A stretch of DNA of 64,000 bases, taken from contig NZ_LR217713.1 of NCBI RefSeq assembly GCF_900698925.1, positions 124,001-188,000 on the forward strand, read 5' to 3'. Numbering within the stretch: position 1 is the stretch's first letter; the number at the start of each line of letters is the position of its first letter. The notes beneath the pieces are model-generated. The model saw only the letters and a program-made list of their open reading frames with translations, ran no database searches and was not told where the DNA came from. Both the position numbers and the translations under genes were made by a program. Positions 19,107-28,143 of the stretch are shown here, in pieces. Source of the stretch: Erwinia_E haradaeae_I (GTDB lineage Bacteria; Pseudomonadota; Gammaproteobacteria; Enterobacterales; Enterobacteriaceae).

Positions 19107-20614
19107 GTATTCTACAGTTTTTAATTATTGGTTACACAAGTTAGTAACTAATCTAATATATGTAATAATTGAAAATGTATTATCAAGAGATAAAGAAATT
19201 TTCTTTGATTGGTGATCTAAAGATTATTAATTAATGTGTTGGAAATTAAGTATAGTATATTCCTTATAGGATATCTCTTTTTTAGAATGTCTTGATTTTT
19301 TCAAATCTTTCTTTATTGTACTAAATTTAATATTACATTAATTTTAGTATCATTTCATGAATTAATAGGATATCTATAGATAGATATTTCTTTTTTTAAG
19401 CGTACTGGGATACGTATCTAATTATATATATAATTATAAATGTTATCTAGCATTCTGATGTTAGTTTTTTTAATTATCTCTCATTTAATTACTTTCAGAA
19501 GACTATTCACATATATGAATTTTTTATTATTATAATAAGATTTATCACTGAATCAAGTTATTGGTTTTTTTAAAACGATAGCATCTATATTAGTATAAGG
19601 TGTTATAACTAGTAATTAAGTAATTACTATTTGAGATCTGTTATATAGAATTAAGAGAACAACAGAATTAAGATTGTTTCTTTATCTTATCTATATAAGA
19701 TAAGAATATATAGGATATTGATATCTAGACGTATTTAGTTTATAGATTTTTTTATCGTTCAGTTTCTTCGTTTTTTAGTTTAATAGGATATTTGTTTTTT
19801 CTATTGCATTGAATATTTAAGAAAATCTATTTAAGTGTACTATATTATTTTATAGGTAGCTCTACTAACTGCCAAGTCCACTAATGACCTATAGCGTTCG
19901 TTGTTTATGTTTTCTCAATGGGTATACATGGATGTCTTGAATAAAATTAAATAGTGTTTTGTTAAGTTTGATTAGGAGACAATTACATATTATATTCTAG
20001 GTAAGATATTAGTTAAGAAGCATAGAGTCTGGAGAAAAACAATAATAATAGTATACCTATGAATTTATATTCTTTAGGAAAGCCAGAGCATTATAGTACG
20101 ATAACAAGATTATTTCTTTTTTATATTTATGGTAAGATCAGTAGAGTTATATTAAACAATATTGAATGGTGTGTCTAAAACGCAGAATGATAGAAAAATG
20201 ATTAAACTAATGTGTTTCAATATGCCATGATTATATCATGTCATATAATATGATGATTAGAATGAAATTATTAATGTAATGTGAATTAAAGTAGCATGTT
20301 AAGTATAATTAAAATTTTTATTTTCGTCATAGTTATTAACAGGTAACTTGAAAGTTTTCGTTATTACTTTTGATTATACTAAATCTCAGGGTTTTAATAA
20401 ATATAAAAGGATTATATAAAATTATTTTTAATTTAGTCATCAGATGACGTATTGTTGGTATCAATTGTTACATTTCGGATTTTATTAAGAAATTAGTAAT
20501 AAATAGTAATTAGATAAGTGAATCATTTTAGAGAAAGATTATAAAATTTTTTTAAATATTTATTCTATATATAAAATCTAGTTAGGTCTATTGTGTTTTA
20601 TAACAATAGAATAA

Positions 20615-20646
20615 ATTATTATACTCTAAGATTATTATACTCTAAG
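20615..20646. repeat. Exact tandem duplication of a 16-mer
   Basis: ATTATTATACTCTAAG occurs twice back to back (20615-20630 and 20631-20646) in noncoding DNA. This is a typical replication-slippage product, and the lack of any mismatch suggests it is recent. Confidence 0.85.
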
Positions 20647-20740
20647 AATTGATGTGTTTCTTATCAAATAAGAAGTTGTCTATATTACTTATGTAGAATG
20701 GGTTATTTAATGATCTTTAATACTATACTAATAGTCCGTT

Positions 20741-20750
20741 GGGGGGGGGG
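20741..20750. repeat. Homopolymer of ten G in AT-rich noncoding DNA
   Basis: Ten consecutive G residues between CCGTT and TGAGT. Such a run is exceptional in this base composition. It is not inside a gene, so frame-based phase variation is excluded; it could be a slippage-prone site or a base-calling artefact. Confidence 0.85.
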
Positions 20751-21498
20751 TGAGTTACTTGTGTTCTGTATATCATATTGTTAATAAACAAGATAACTTT
20801 GATTAGTTTTTAATTTTCGATATTAAAGTATATTATATAGTATATAGTATTTGAGGTTATAGAAACAACTAATTATAGATGTTAGATTTTTTAACCGTAT
20901 ATTATTTATAGGTAATATTATTAGAGAATGATCTACATTACCAGATGATTGATTCGCCTGTAAGATACAAGATAAATATATTAAAAAATAATTTATAGAT
21001 TATGTTTGTCGGTTGATTGTTGTTTAAAAAGTAGTTATTTGATATTTTTTACATTTATTTGCATGCGTTTTAATTTTTTCATTTATTAACTTATATAAGT
21101 TATTTTATGTGTATAATGTGATTTGTTTGTAATTATCATTGATAATTTTTTTCTAGATTCTGCCGTGTATATTTTTTTAGTATTCGGTAGAATATTAGAA
21201 TAATTTAATATATAGCGTCTTATGTGCATCTTTCTTTATATTTTAAATTGAGACCAGGCAAGAGTATAGAAGTTAAAGTGATAGTGATAGTTAATAAACA
21301 AATTTTATATTAATTATAATTTAAAAATTAGAATATAGATTATTTTTTTCATATATTGATCCGTGATATATAATTATTATAATGTATAGTTTTATAGATA
21401 GGGTTATATTAAAAGATTCTATTGTAGTTTTTTAAACAGTATGTAGATTTCTTTAAATCATCAATGCACATAAGTTCAAGTTTCAGTTATTTTCTTGA

Positions 21499-22143
21499 TT
21501 ATATTTGATCACCACGCCGATAAGATACTAAATCTTGAATAGTCATGACTGGCATATGATGTTGATTAGCAAAGGAAATTACTTCTATAGTTCGCGCCAT
21601 GGAGCCGTCATCATTAGTAAGTTCACATAATACACCTGCGGGTTTGCAACCTGCTAGTGTGACTAAGTCAATAGTAGCTTCAGTGTGTCCGCAACGAGTT
21701 AAGACACCACCGGGCTGAGCACGTAAAGGAAAAACATGTCCAGGTCGATTTAGATCACTTGGTTGTGCGTTATCAGCAATAGCTGTTCGAATAGTAGTTA
21801 AACGATCGAAAGCAGATACTCCAGTTGTGACACCATGTGCTGCTTCAATAGTAACGGTAAAAGCAGTGCCATAAGTACTGGTATTATTTTCTACCATCAT
21901 AGGAAGATCAAGTTGTTTGAGGCGTTTCTCATTAAGACATAAACAGACAATACCACTTCCATATCGTATAACCATGGCCATCTGTTCTACAGTCATTTTT
22001 TCTGCAGCAAAAACCATATCTCCTTCGTTTTCACGAAGCTCATCATCTAAGACCATTACACCGCGACCTGAGTATAGCGCTTGAATGGCTTGACGTACAC
22101 GTTGTGTAGGTGTGCCAAATCTAGAAAGTAAAAACTGAGTCAT
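21499..22143 (-). CDS. ribB: 3,4-dihydroxy-2-butanone 4-phosphate synthase
   Basis: Converts ribulose 5-phosphate to the four-carbon precursor of riboflavin, plus formate. The frame is open from 22188, but I start at the ATG at 22143-22141 (MTQFLLSRFGTP), which aligns with MNQTLLSSFGTP of E. coli and has AAAGG about 8 bases upstream. The 214 residues (217 in E. coli) include DDELRENEGDMVF with metal and substrate acidic residues (near 33-43), GVTTGVSAFDR, RPGHVFPLRAQ and GHTEATIDL. E. coli ribB has an FMN riboswitch in its leader; no such conserved element is visible here, so expression is probably unregulated by FMN. Retention suggests the symbiont still makes riboflavin. Confidence 0.96.
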   Translation of the reverse strand: MTQFLLSRFGTPTQRVRQAIQALYSGRGVMVLDDELRENEGDMVFAAEKMTVEQMAMVIRYGSGIVCLCLNEKRLKQLDLPMMVENNTSTYGTAFTVTIEAAHGVTTGVSAFDRLTTIRTAIADNAQPSDLNRPGHVFPLRAQPGGVLTRCGHTEATIDLVTLAGCKPAGVLCELTNDDGSMARTIEVISFANQHHMPVMTIQDLVSYRRGDQI

Positions 22144-22273
22144 AGTAAAAACCTTTGTGAATAGTGAGATGACTTGAACCAAGATCATTGCGGATAATTT
22201 ATGTAGTGAAAAATCATAGGGAATATTGAGATTCTTAGTATGACTCTTAGAAATTTTATTAGATGCTTTTTTA

Positions 22274-22313
22274 TTTATTCTAAAATAATAAATTTATTAT
22301 TTTATAGAATAAA
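22274..22313. repeat. Long near-perfect inverted repeat in the ribB upstream region
   Basis: TTTATTCTAAAATAATAAA (22274-22292) faces a complementary arm at 22293-22313 that differs only by two inserted bases. On the ribB strand it would form a long AT hairpin about 130 bases before the start codon, followed by an A-rich rather than T-rich tail, so it is not a standard terminator. Confidence 0.7.
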
Positions 22314-22899
22314 TCAAGTATTCTTAATTTTTGAGAATAATTTAATGATTTATCTATTTTTAAGTATCATCTGGTGATCATAGCTCTGAAAATGAAACAG
22401 AGCAATGGAGAAAATATTATAAAGTCTATTTACTGTGATATGCATTATTCATTAAGTATAATTCTAAGATACTATTAGAGAGGTGAGGTAAGCATTATCT
22501 TAATTGAGTCTAGATTTTATATGTTCTATTGTATTGAGCTATTCTAATATAACACTTCAATCGTGTCATTTGATGTGTATTGTATAGGTTTATTGTGAAT
22601 AATATTTCTTTGTGAGGAAATAATATAAAAATAATAATTTGATTTTCATTTTACTGGTTTAGTTCGATTGTGTATGGTAAAGAAGATTAGATTAAAATCT
22701 AGATAGATTTATGATAGTTTATTCTCGATGATTAAGTTTGGATAGTATGTTAGAATCAACTACAGAGATTACAATATGAATAGATATTTAACATAATTCT
22801 TTAAGTCAAGGGTTCTTATTTTCATAAGAATAAATTATAAACCAACTTTATAGTTAAAATGAGGTTATAGTTTGTAATATCAGTTTTTTTATTGATTTT

Positions 22900-22926
22900 T
22901 TGACAAGCATAAAATTTTCTTTACAT
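22900..22926 (+). promoter_or_regulatory. Likely sigma-70 promoter of tRNA-Ser
   Basis: A perfect -35 hexamer TTGACA (22900-22905) is followed after 15-16 bp by a weak -10 (TTACAT or TACATG, 22921-22927). Transcription would start near 22933, about 25 nt before the mature tRNA. The -10 match is poor, so confidence is moderate. Confidence 0.4.
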
Positions 22927-22959
22927 GTCTTTTGTTGATGTTTATAGTACAGTTAGTTT

Positions 22960-23047
22960 GGAGGAGTGGCCGAGTGGCTGAAGGCACCGGTCTTGAAAAC
23001 CGGAAACGGGCAACTGTTCCAGAGTTCGAATCTCTGCTCCTCCGCCA
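22960..23047 (+). tRNA. serT: tRNA-Ser (anticodon UGA)
   Basis: An 88-nt class II tRNA. The acceptor stem GGAGGAG pairs with CTCCTCC, followed by discriminator G and an encoded CCA (23045-23047). The anticodon stem CCGGT/ACCGG encloses the loop CTTGAAA with anticodon TGA at 22994-22996. The T arm has GTTCGAATC, and a long variable arm is present as required for serine tRNAs. It closely resembles E. coli serT and reads UCA and related UCN codons. It is the only tRNA I find in the window. Confidence 0.97.
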
Positions 23048-23698
23048 CTACATGTAGTTTATGATTAAAAAAATCAAAATTTACTTTATATAATATAAGA
23101 GGAGTAAACTGAAGTAATTATAGTTCATATTTTTTTAAAGACTGAAATCGGAATAATTTTATTTATTATTATACATAGACAGCATGTATTTATTTAATTT
23201 ATTGTATGTAATTATTTTGGAATGAGAGGATAGATTATCTAAAAAAATAGTGATAGTGTAACATGCAATTGGATTTAGATTAATATTACAGATTTTTTCA
23301 GTTTTATATGAAAAAGAATAATATATTATTGTTTTATTATTACTTATCATTACTATGAATATCAATTCGTTCATATTCTTGCAGTGAACGTATGGTAATT
23401 TATAGAAGAATCTATACATGAAATAAAATTTCTAGCTAGATAGATTGAGTAAGATTAACTATATATTTTCACATAAGGCTAAATTGGAATGTAGCTCCTT
23501 TTATTTTGATAGATTTAACGTATATAATTATTGCAATTTTATTGATTGCATGAATTATTATTTTCTTTTATCTGAATCTTCAATATAAAAATTTTTTATC
23601 TCTTAAATAGATAAAATATTAAATGGTTGATAATTATTTTATATGCCTCCTCTGTGTAAGAATAGGTTTGTTATTAATTTATATTAATATGGAAAATT
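23048..23698. other. Noncoding spacer between tRNA-Ser and def
   Basis: About 650 bp. A minus-strand frame of 86 codons (23159-23419) is rich in I, N, K and Y, has no family motif and no good ribosome site; I treat it as chance. The def promoter should lie near the right end. No strong hairpin was seen. Confidence 0.55.
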
Positions 23699-24208
23699 AT
23701 GTCTATTTTAAATCTATTACATTTTCCCGATGATCGTCTCCGTTTTTCTGCGAAGAAGGTACTAAACGTAGATAATCATACTCATCGTATTATTGATGAT
23801 ATGTTTGATACCATGTACGCAAATATGGGTATTGGACTGGCTGCCACACAAGTTAATATTCACCAGTGTATTGTTGTTATTGATATATCTGCAAATCGAA
23901 GTTCACAACTGGTGTTAATTAATCCGAAGATTTTAGAAAAGAGTTCTGAAGTAATGACAGAGGAAGGTTGTTTATCTGTTCCCGATCAAAGAGCTCAGAT
24001 ATTGCGTTTTAATAAGGTAAAAATTAGGGCACTAGACCGTAGTGGTCAAAGCTATGAATTGGAAGCAAGTAGTTTGCTAGCTATTTGTATTCAACATGAA
24101 TTAGATCATCTTATAGGAAGATTGTTTATTGATTATTTATCTCCTATAAAGCGTTATCGTATTCGTCAAAGATTGGAAAAAATTTATCGTCAACAGTCAC
24201 ATATTTAG
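23699..24208 (+). CDS. def: Peptide deformylase
   Basis: Fe2+ metalloenzyme that removes the formyl group from nascent proteins. The 169 residues equal the E. coli length. Motif I is GIGLAATQV (44-52), motif II EEGCLSVP contains metal ligand C91, and motif III HELDH supplies ligands H133 and H137 with catalytic E134. It is followed 31 bp later by fmt, the conserved def-fmt operon, so the enzyme that adds the formyl group and the one that removes it are made together. Confidence 0.98.
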   Translation: MSILNLLHFPDDRLRFSAKKVLNVDNHTHRIIDDMFDTMYANMGIGLAATQVNIHQCIVVIDISANRSSQLVLINPKILEKSSEVMTEEGCLSVPDQRAQILRFNKVKIRALDRSGQSYELEASSLLAICIQHELDHLIGRLFIDYLSPIKRYRIRQRLEKIYRQQSHI

Positions 24209-24239
24209 TTTATTCGGTGTAGAGAGGGGTTGTTTTATT

Positions 24240-25178
24240 ATGCTACGTATCATGTTTGCTGGTACCCCTGATTTTGCTGTTCGTCATCTGTCTGCGCTTC
24301 TTTCTTCTGGAAAAGAAATTGTCTGTGTTTTAACTAAGCCAGATAAAGCATCTGGTCGAGGGAAAAAGATGACTATTAATTCCGTTAAACAGTTAGCAGA
24401 GAAAAATAAAATACCTATTTTACAACTAGAATCTCTAAATAGTCCGGAGGCTCAGGAATTAATTTCTTCATTTAACTTCAATATTATGATTGTTGTTGCT
24501 TATGGTCTAATATTGCCTAAAAGTATTTTAGAAGTACCAAGTTTTGGTTGTATTAATGTACATGCTTCATTATTACCATCATGGCGCGGGGCTGCACCTA
24601 TTCAGCGTTCATTATGTTTTGGTGATAGAGAAACCGGAGTTACTATTATACGCATGAATGATAAATTAGATGCTGGGGATATTTTATATCAACAAGTATG
24701 TCCTATTGAGTCGTGTGATACTACTGCTACACTAGCTAATAAATTAGCTAATTTAGGAGTCACTAGTTTGCTCAAAACATTAGACATGTTAGAAAGAAAA
24801 ACTGATAGGGCTTGGAAACAAGATGAAACACGGGTTAGTTACGCCAGTAAAATAAGAGTAGAAGAAGCTCGTCTTAATTGGTCAGAATCTGCTACAAAGT
24901 TAGAGAGATGCATCCGTGCTTTTAACCCATGGCCTGGTAGCTACTTTCTGGTTAACAACACGTTGATAAAAGTATGGAGGGCTTCTGTTTTTCCATCTGT
25001 AAGTGGTTATTTAACGGGTCAGATTATAAGAGCGGATAAAAATGGTATTCAAGTTATGTCTTCTGATGGCATTCTTAACTTAGAAGAATTACAAATTTCT
25101 GGCAAAAAGATTATACAAGCCCAGGACTTACTTAATTCTCGTTATAAATTTTTTATTCCTGGAAGTGTCATTATTTAA
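24240..25178 (+). CDS. fmt: Methionyl-tRNA formyltransferase
   Basis: Formylates initiator Met-tRNA using 10-formyl-tetrahydrofolate. The 312 residues (315 in E. coli) contain the N-terminal Rossmann start MLRIMFAGTPDFAVRHL, the catalytic and folate region INVHASLLPSWRGAAPIQRS (about 108-127) and the C-terminal OB-like tRNA-binding domain. AGAGAGGGG upstream is a good ribosome site. In E. coli rsmB and trkA follow; here 3 kb of noncoding DNA follows instead. Confidence 0.97.
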   Translation: MLRIMFAGTPDFAVRHLSALLSSGKEIVCVLTKPDKASGRGKKMTINSVKQLAEKNKIPILQLESLNSPEAQELISSFNFNIMIVVAYGLILPKSILEVPSFGCINVHASLLPSWRGAAPIQRSLCFGDRETGVTIIRMNDKLDAGDILYQQVCPIESCDTTATLANKLANLGVTSLLKTLDMLERKTDRAWKQDETRVSYASKIRVEEARLNWSESATKLERCIRAFNPWPGSYFLVNNTLIKVWRASVFPSVSGYLTGQIIRADKNGIQVMSSDGILNLEELQISGKKIIQAQDLLNSRYKFFIPGSVII

Positions 25179-27427
25179 TATTAAGATGAATGAATGTGGT
25201 AATCTTATATTTTTACAAGGAAATTTTGTTCTTTAGAAAATCGCATGGTTCTTTTTTAATTTTATATTTTTAAATTATCTAAAATTTTTTATCAAATATA
25301 AAAAATAGGATTTATATAGAATTTTTTTAAGAAAATATTATTTATTAACCATTAATAAGTGGGTTGAAATAGATAAAGATCGTTTTATGATCTTGAGGAT
25401 CATTCTTTATATGTTTTTGTTTTTTATTATTAATGTGGTTACTATTTATTGTTAATGGAGTTTTATCTTTTTAGTGATGTTGTGAGAATTTTTCTTTATT
25501 ACAAATAGATAACTCATTATTAGTTTGTTATCTATAAGGGTTTTGAGATAAAAAACTAGAGTCCATGTACCACGATTAATTTTTTATCATATATTATTTA
25601 TATAATTAAATATGTTTTAATGGTTATTAAAAGAATCGACTGTAATTTTAGAGTTTGATTGAAATTTTTTTAGATAAGAACCAAGTTAGATTATTGAACT
25701 ATATTAGTTTATAGAAGATAATAAACTATATATTAGATTAATAGGGATAGTAAAACTAAATTTAGATATGATGGATTATATATAAAATATATTATGTATT
25801 TAATAGAAATATTAAATCAGTGTGTTCAATATTATTAAATATAATGTTTTTTTAAGTAAATAACCTGCCGTAATGATTAGTTATTTTATCTTGTCTCTCA
25901 TGATATGCAAAAAATGTCGATAAGAAATTATTCAGTATAATTAGTTATATTGGTATGGATTATTTTGAGTTTAGTTCGTTTTATTATGACCTAGTTAGAA
26001 ATTAAGGTTAAATTTTTATTTCTTAATAAATATGAGATAACATTGCTTAGAGAACTTGATTTCTTTATAATTTAATTGAATATAATATTTCAATATTTTG
26101 AGTTTTTTATAATCAACATATAGTTTTTCCATAAATTTTCTATATCAGATTAGAATTTAATGAGAACTGAACAATGGCAAGTTTATTTTTCTATATTTTA
26201 AGAAAAATATTTGATTTATTATATCAAAGTAGATATCGCATCTCCAGGATAATTCATACTGTATTATAGATTTGAACATAATATATGTTAACTCATCTTC
26301 TTTAAAGAAATATTTTAATAATTTAACTTCTAGATTAATGAGTTAATAAAAAATATAAGCAAACCTTTTTAGTACAAATACAGTTAATTAGAACTCTGAA
26401 TTCTTTGATGTAGGATTTCAATCTATATAGATTGAATAATCACCAGAATGACTAGTAGAAAGATCTAGTCTAGTTAAAAAAACTAAATTTGATTACTCTA
26501 AACTCATGTAATTACTCACATATAGAGGTCAAATGATCATAAGTTAAAATACAAATATAGGATGATTATTGAAATTTTTTGCATAACAAAAGCACTACTA
26601 AGAATTGTGTCTTTGGATGACTGAGATAAGATTTGAGTGAGTTTCTGGTGGAGTTCAGACGTATGTCTGAAGGCTATATATCTTTGTTTTATCTATTCTT
26701 ATTATGATTTTTAGATTAAAAGTATTTAGTGTTTTATGGATAGAACGAAACAAGTTTTTTGTATTGGTAGTGTATTTTCACTAATATAAATATTATTATG
26801 TTAGTATACATTATATATAGATTTTTTTATAGGGAAGAAATATTCTGATGACTAAAATTGTCTTTATATAGCGGAAAGGAATCAACTATAATGTTTACAT
26901 ATTTTTTTTAATTTTCTAATTTTAATTAATTAATATTTCACCATTTATTCTGATGATCTGAATTTTGTACAAGTCTGTGTTCTGATAACGGTATTAAGAG
27001 TAATTTACAATTTATGTATCAAAAGGATACCAAGAATATTGCTTTATTTCCGCTGTATAGTTTAATTTTTTATATTTTTATGAGTAAAAGGTATGCATTA
27101 GTAGTTATGATATATAATATTTGTGGTAACTAAAAATTTTTCCCTGTCATTGCTGAACTTTACAAAATAATTGCATTAATTTTATTTCTCTATTTAGGGA
27201 GAAAATCTAAGATATAAGGTGTTATATTTCTATCATAGAGCGTTGACGTTTATAACCTAGCATGATCTAAAAAGATAGAAAGTTAAAATATATAGTCATG
27301 TCTTAGTTATATTAATAATTATTCTTAGCTTAAGAATAAAGCTTGTGCCAAGACTTTGCAAGTCATAGAGATTAAGACAGAATTAAGTATTGATACAATA
27401 TTAATATTATTGGGTTATCCAGGCTAG

Positions 27428-27436
27428 TTATGCACA
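27428..27436 (+). promoter_or_regulatory. DnaA-box-like sequence
   Basis: TTATGCACA fits the consensus TTWTNCACA exactly. The wider string GTTATGCACAGTACATC differs at two positions from the E. coli oriC R4 context as I remember it. A half-matching TTATCCAGG lies 14 bp upstream (27414-27422). One box in so much noncoding DNA can arise by chance, and flanking genes converge here, which argues against an origin. Confidence 0.25.
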
Positions 27437-27782
27437 GTACATCATGAAGATATTGAGATGACTGGTTTAAGTTTTTTAGTTATTTTCATGGAATCATAAG
27501 AATTCGGTGTGTATGTTAAACTAGATTTTTTATAGTGACAAAATTTTTATATATATTATGAATTCATATTTTAGTATACTCGGAGTAATGATCAACTGTG
27601 TTATTTTATCATTTCAAGAAAATTTATAATTGTTTTAACAGAGATCATTCTTTTTTTATAAATTATCTTGTATCTAAGTTTTAGAGAAACAATAATTAAT
27701 ATTATATTAATATATTATACTTTATTATAGGTAAATTAATTGTACTTTATAACTATATCTAGTTAATTAATGATTTTATTTT

Positions 27783-28131
27783 ATCTCTAAAAGAGATTTT
27801 GATTATATTTGATTTTGTATTTAATGGTTTAAAATATATTTCTGAAATATTTTCATATATACAATTAAGATGATTTATCTTTTTATATTTTATCTCTTCA
27901 CAAGAGATAATCTGTAAAATTATTATTTTTTGAAATAATTTTATTTAAATAATAAATCATCGGTATTGTGTACCCTCTTTAAGAGACGATGAAGGTCATT
28001 AATTTTTAGAATAACAATATAGTGAGTAATACTTTTATTTTGATACTCATCGAATATCATAGATTCTTCGATGAAGACAACGGGACTTAAGTCCCGTTGA
28101 ATGTGCATAGGGTCGCAGTGTGACCTGTATG
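27783..28131 (-). repeat. Train of hairpins beyond the 3' end of the porin gene
   Basis: From the porin stop outward: CATA-GGTC/GACC-TATG (28106-28131, with an alternative pairing TCGCA/TGCGA, 28113-28137); an 11-bp-arm perfect palindrome with arm CAACGGGACTT (28078-28099); TCATCGAA/TTCGATGA (28047-28074); TCATCG/CGATGA (27957-27992); AAAATTATT/AATAATTTT (27916-27942); TTATCTCTT/AAGAGATAA (27890-27910); and ATCTCT/AGAGAT (27783-27797). It would form a heavily structured 3' region of the porin mRNA or a stacked terminator or attenuator. Confidence 0.65.
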
Positions 28132-28143
28132 GTGCGATGGGTA

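Larger units (their letters stand above)
18877..21498. other. 2.6-kb noncoding region between engB and ribB
   Basis: Both flanking genes are on the minus strand and nothing credible is coded between them. Notable items: an inverted repeat CACAGAGCT/AGCTCTGTG (19061-19106) in a locally GC-richer patch, an 8-bp hairpin around 19684-19704, an exact tandem duplication of a 16-mer (20615-20646) and a G10 run (20741-20750). A GC-richer patch near 19856-19935 has no long open frame. Spot 42 and CsrC RNAs, which neighbour this gene in E. coli, were not recognised. Confidence 0.55.
22144..22959. other. Noncoding spacer between ribB and tRNA-Ser
   Basis: About 800 bp with the divergent leaders of ribB (minus) and the tRNA (plus). 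It holds an inverted repeat at 22274-22313, a small hairpin GCTCTG/CAGAGC at 22383-22403, and a TTGACA promoter element before the tRNA. I looked for the FMN-riboswitch core upstream of ribB and did not find it. Confidence 0.6.
25179..28143. other. 3-kb noncoding region between convergent fmt and porin genes
   Basis: The largest gap in the window. In E. coli rsmB, trkA and mscL follow fmt, but I cannot recognise any remnant. It holds a perfect 20-bp palindrome (26417-26436, arms TTCAATCTAT/ATAGATTGAA), a 7-bp hairpin (26654-26671), imperfect inverted copies of TATATAGCGGAAA (26865-26880 and 27045-27060), a DnaA-box-like sequence (27428-27436) and a dense run of hairpins on the porin side (27783-28131). 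Confidence 0.55.

Noticed and set aside
22144..22959. FMN riboswitch in the ribB leader
   Set aside because: None of the conserved GC-rich core segments is visible on the minus strand.
23159..23419. Minus-strand frame of 86 codons between tRNA-Ser and def
   Set aside because: Very rich in I, N, K, Y; no motif, no ribosome site, no conserved neighbour relation.
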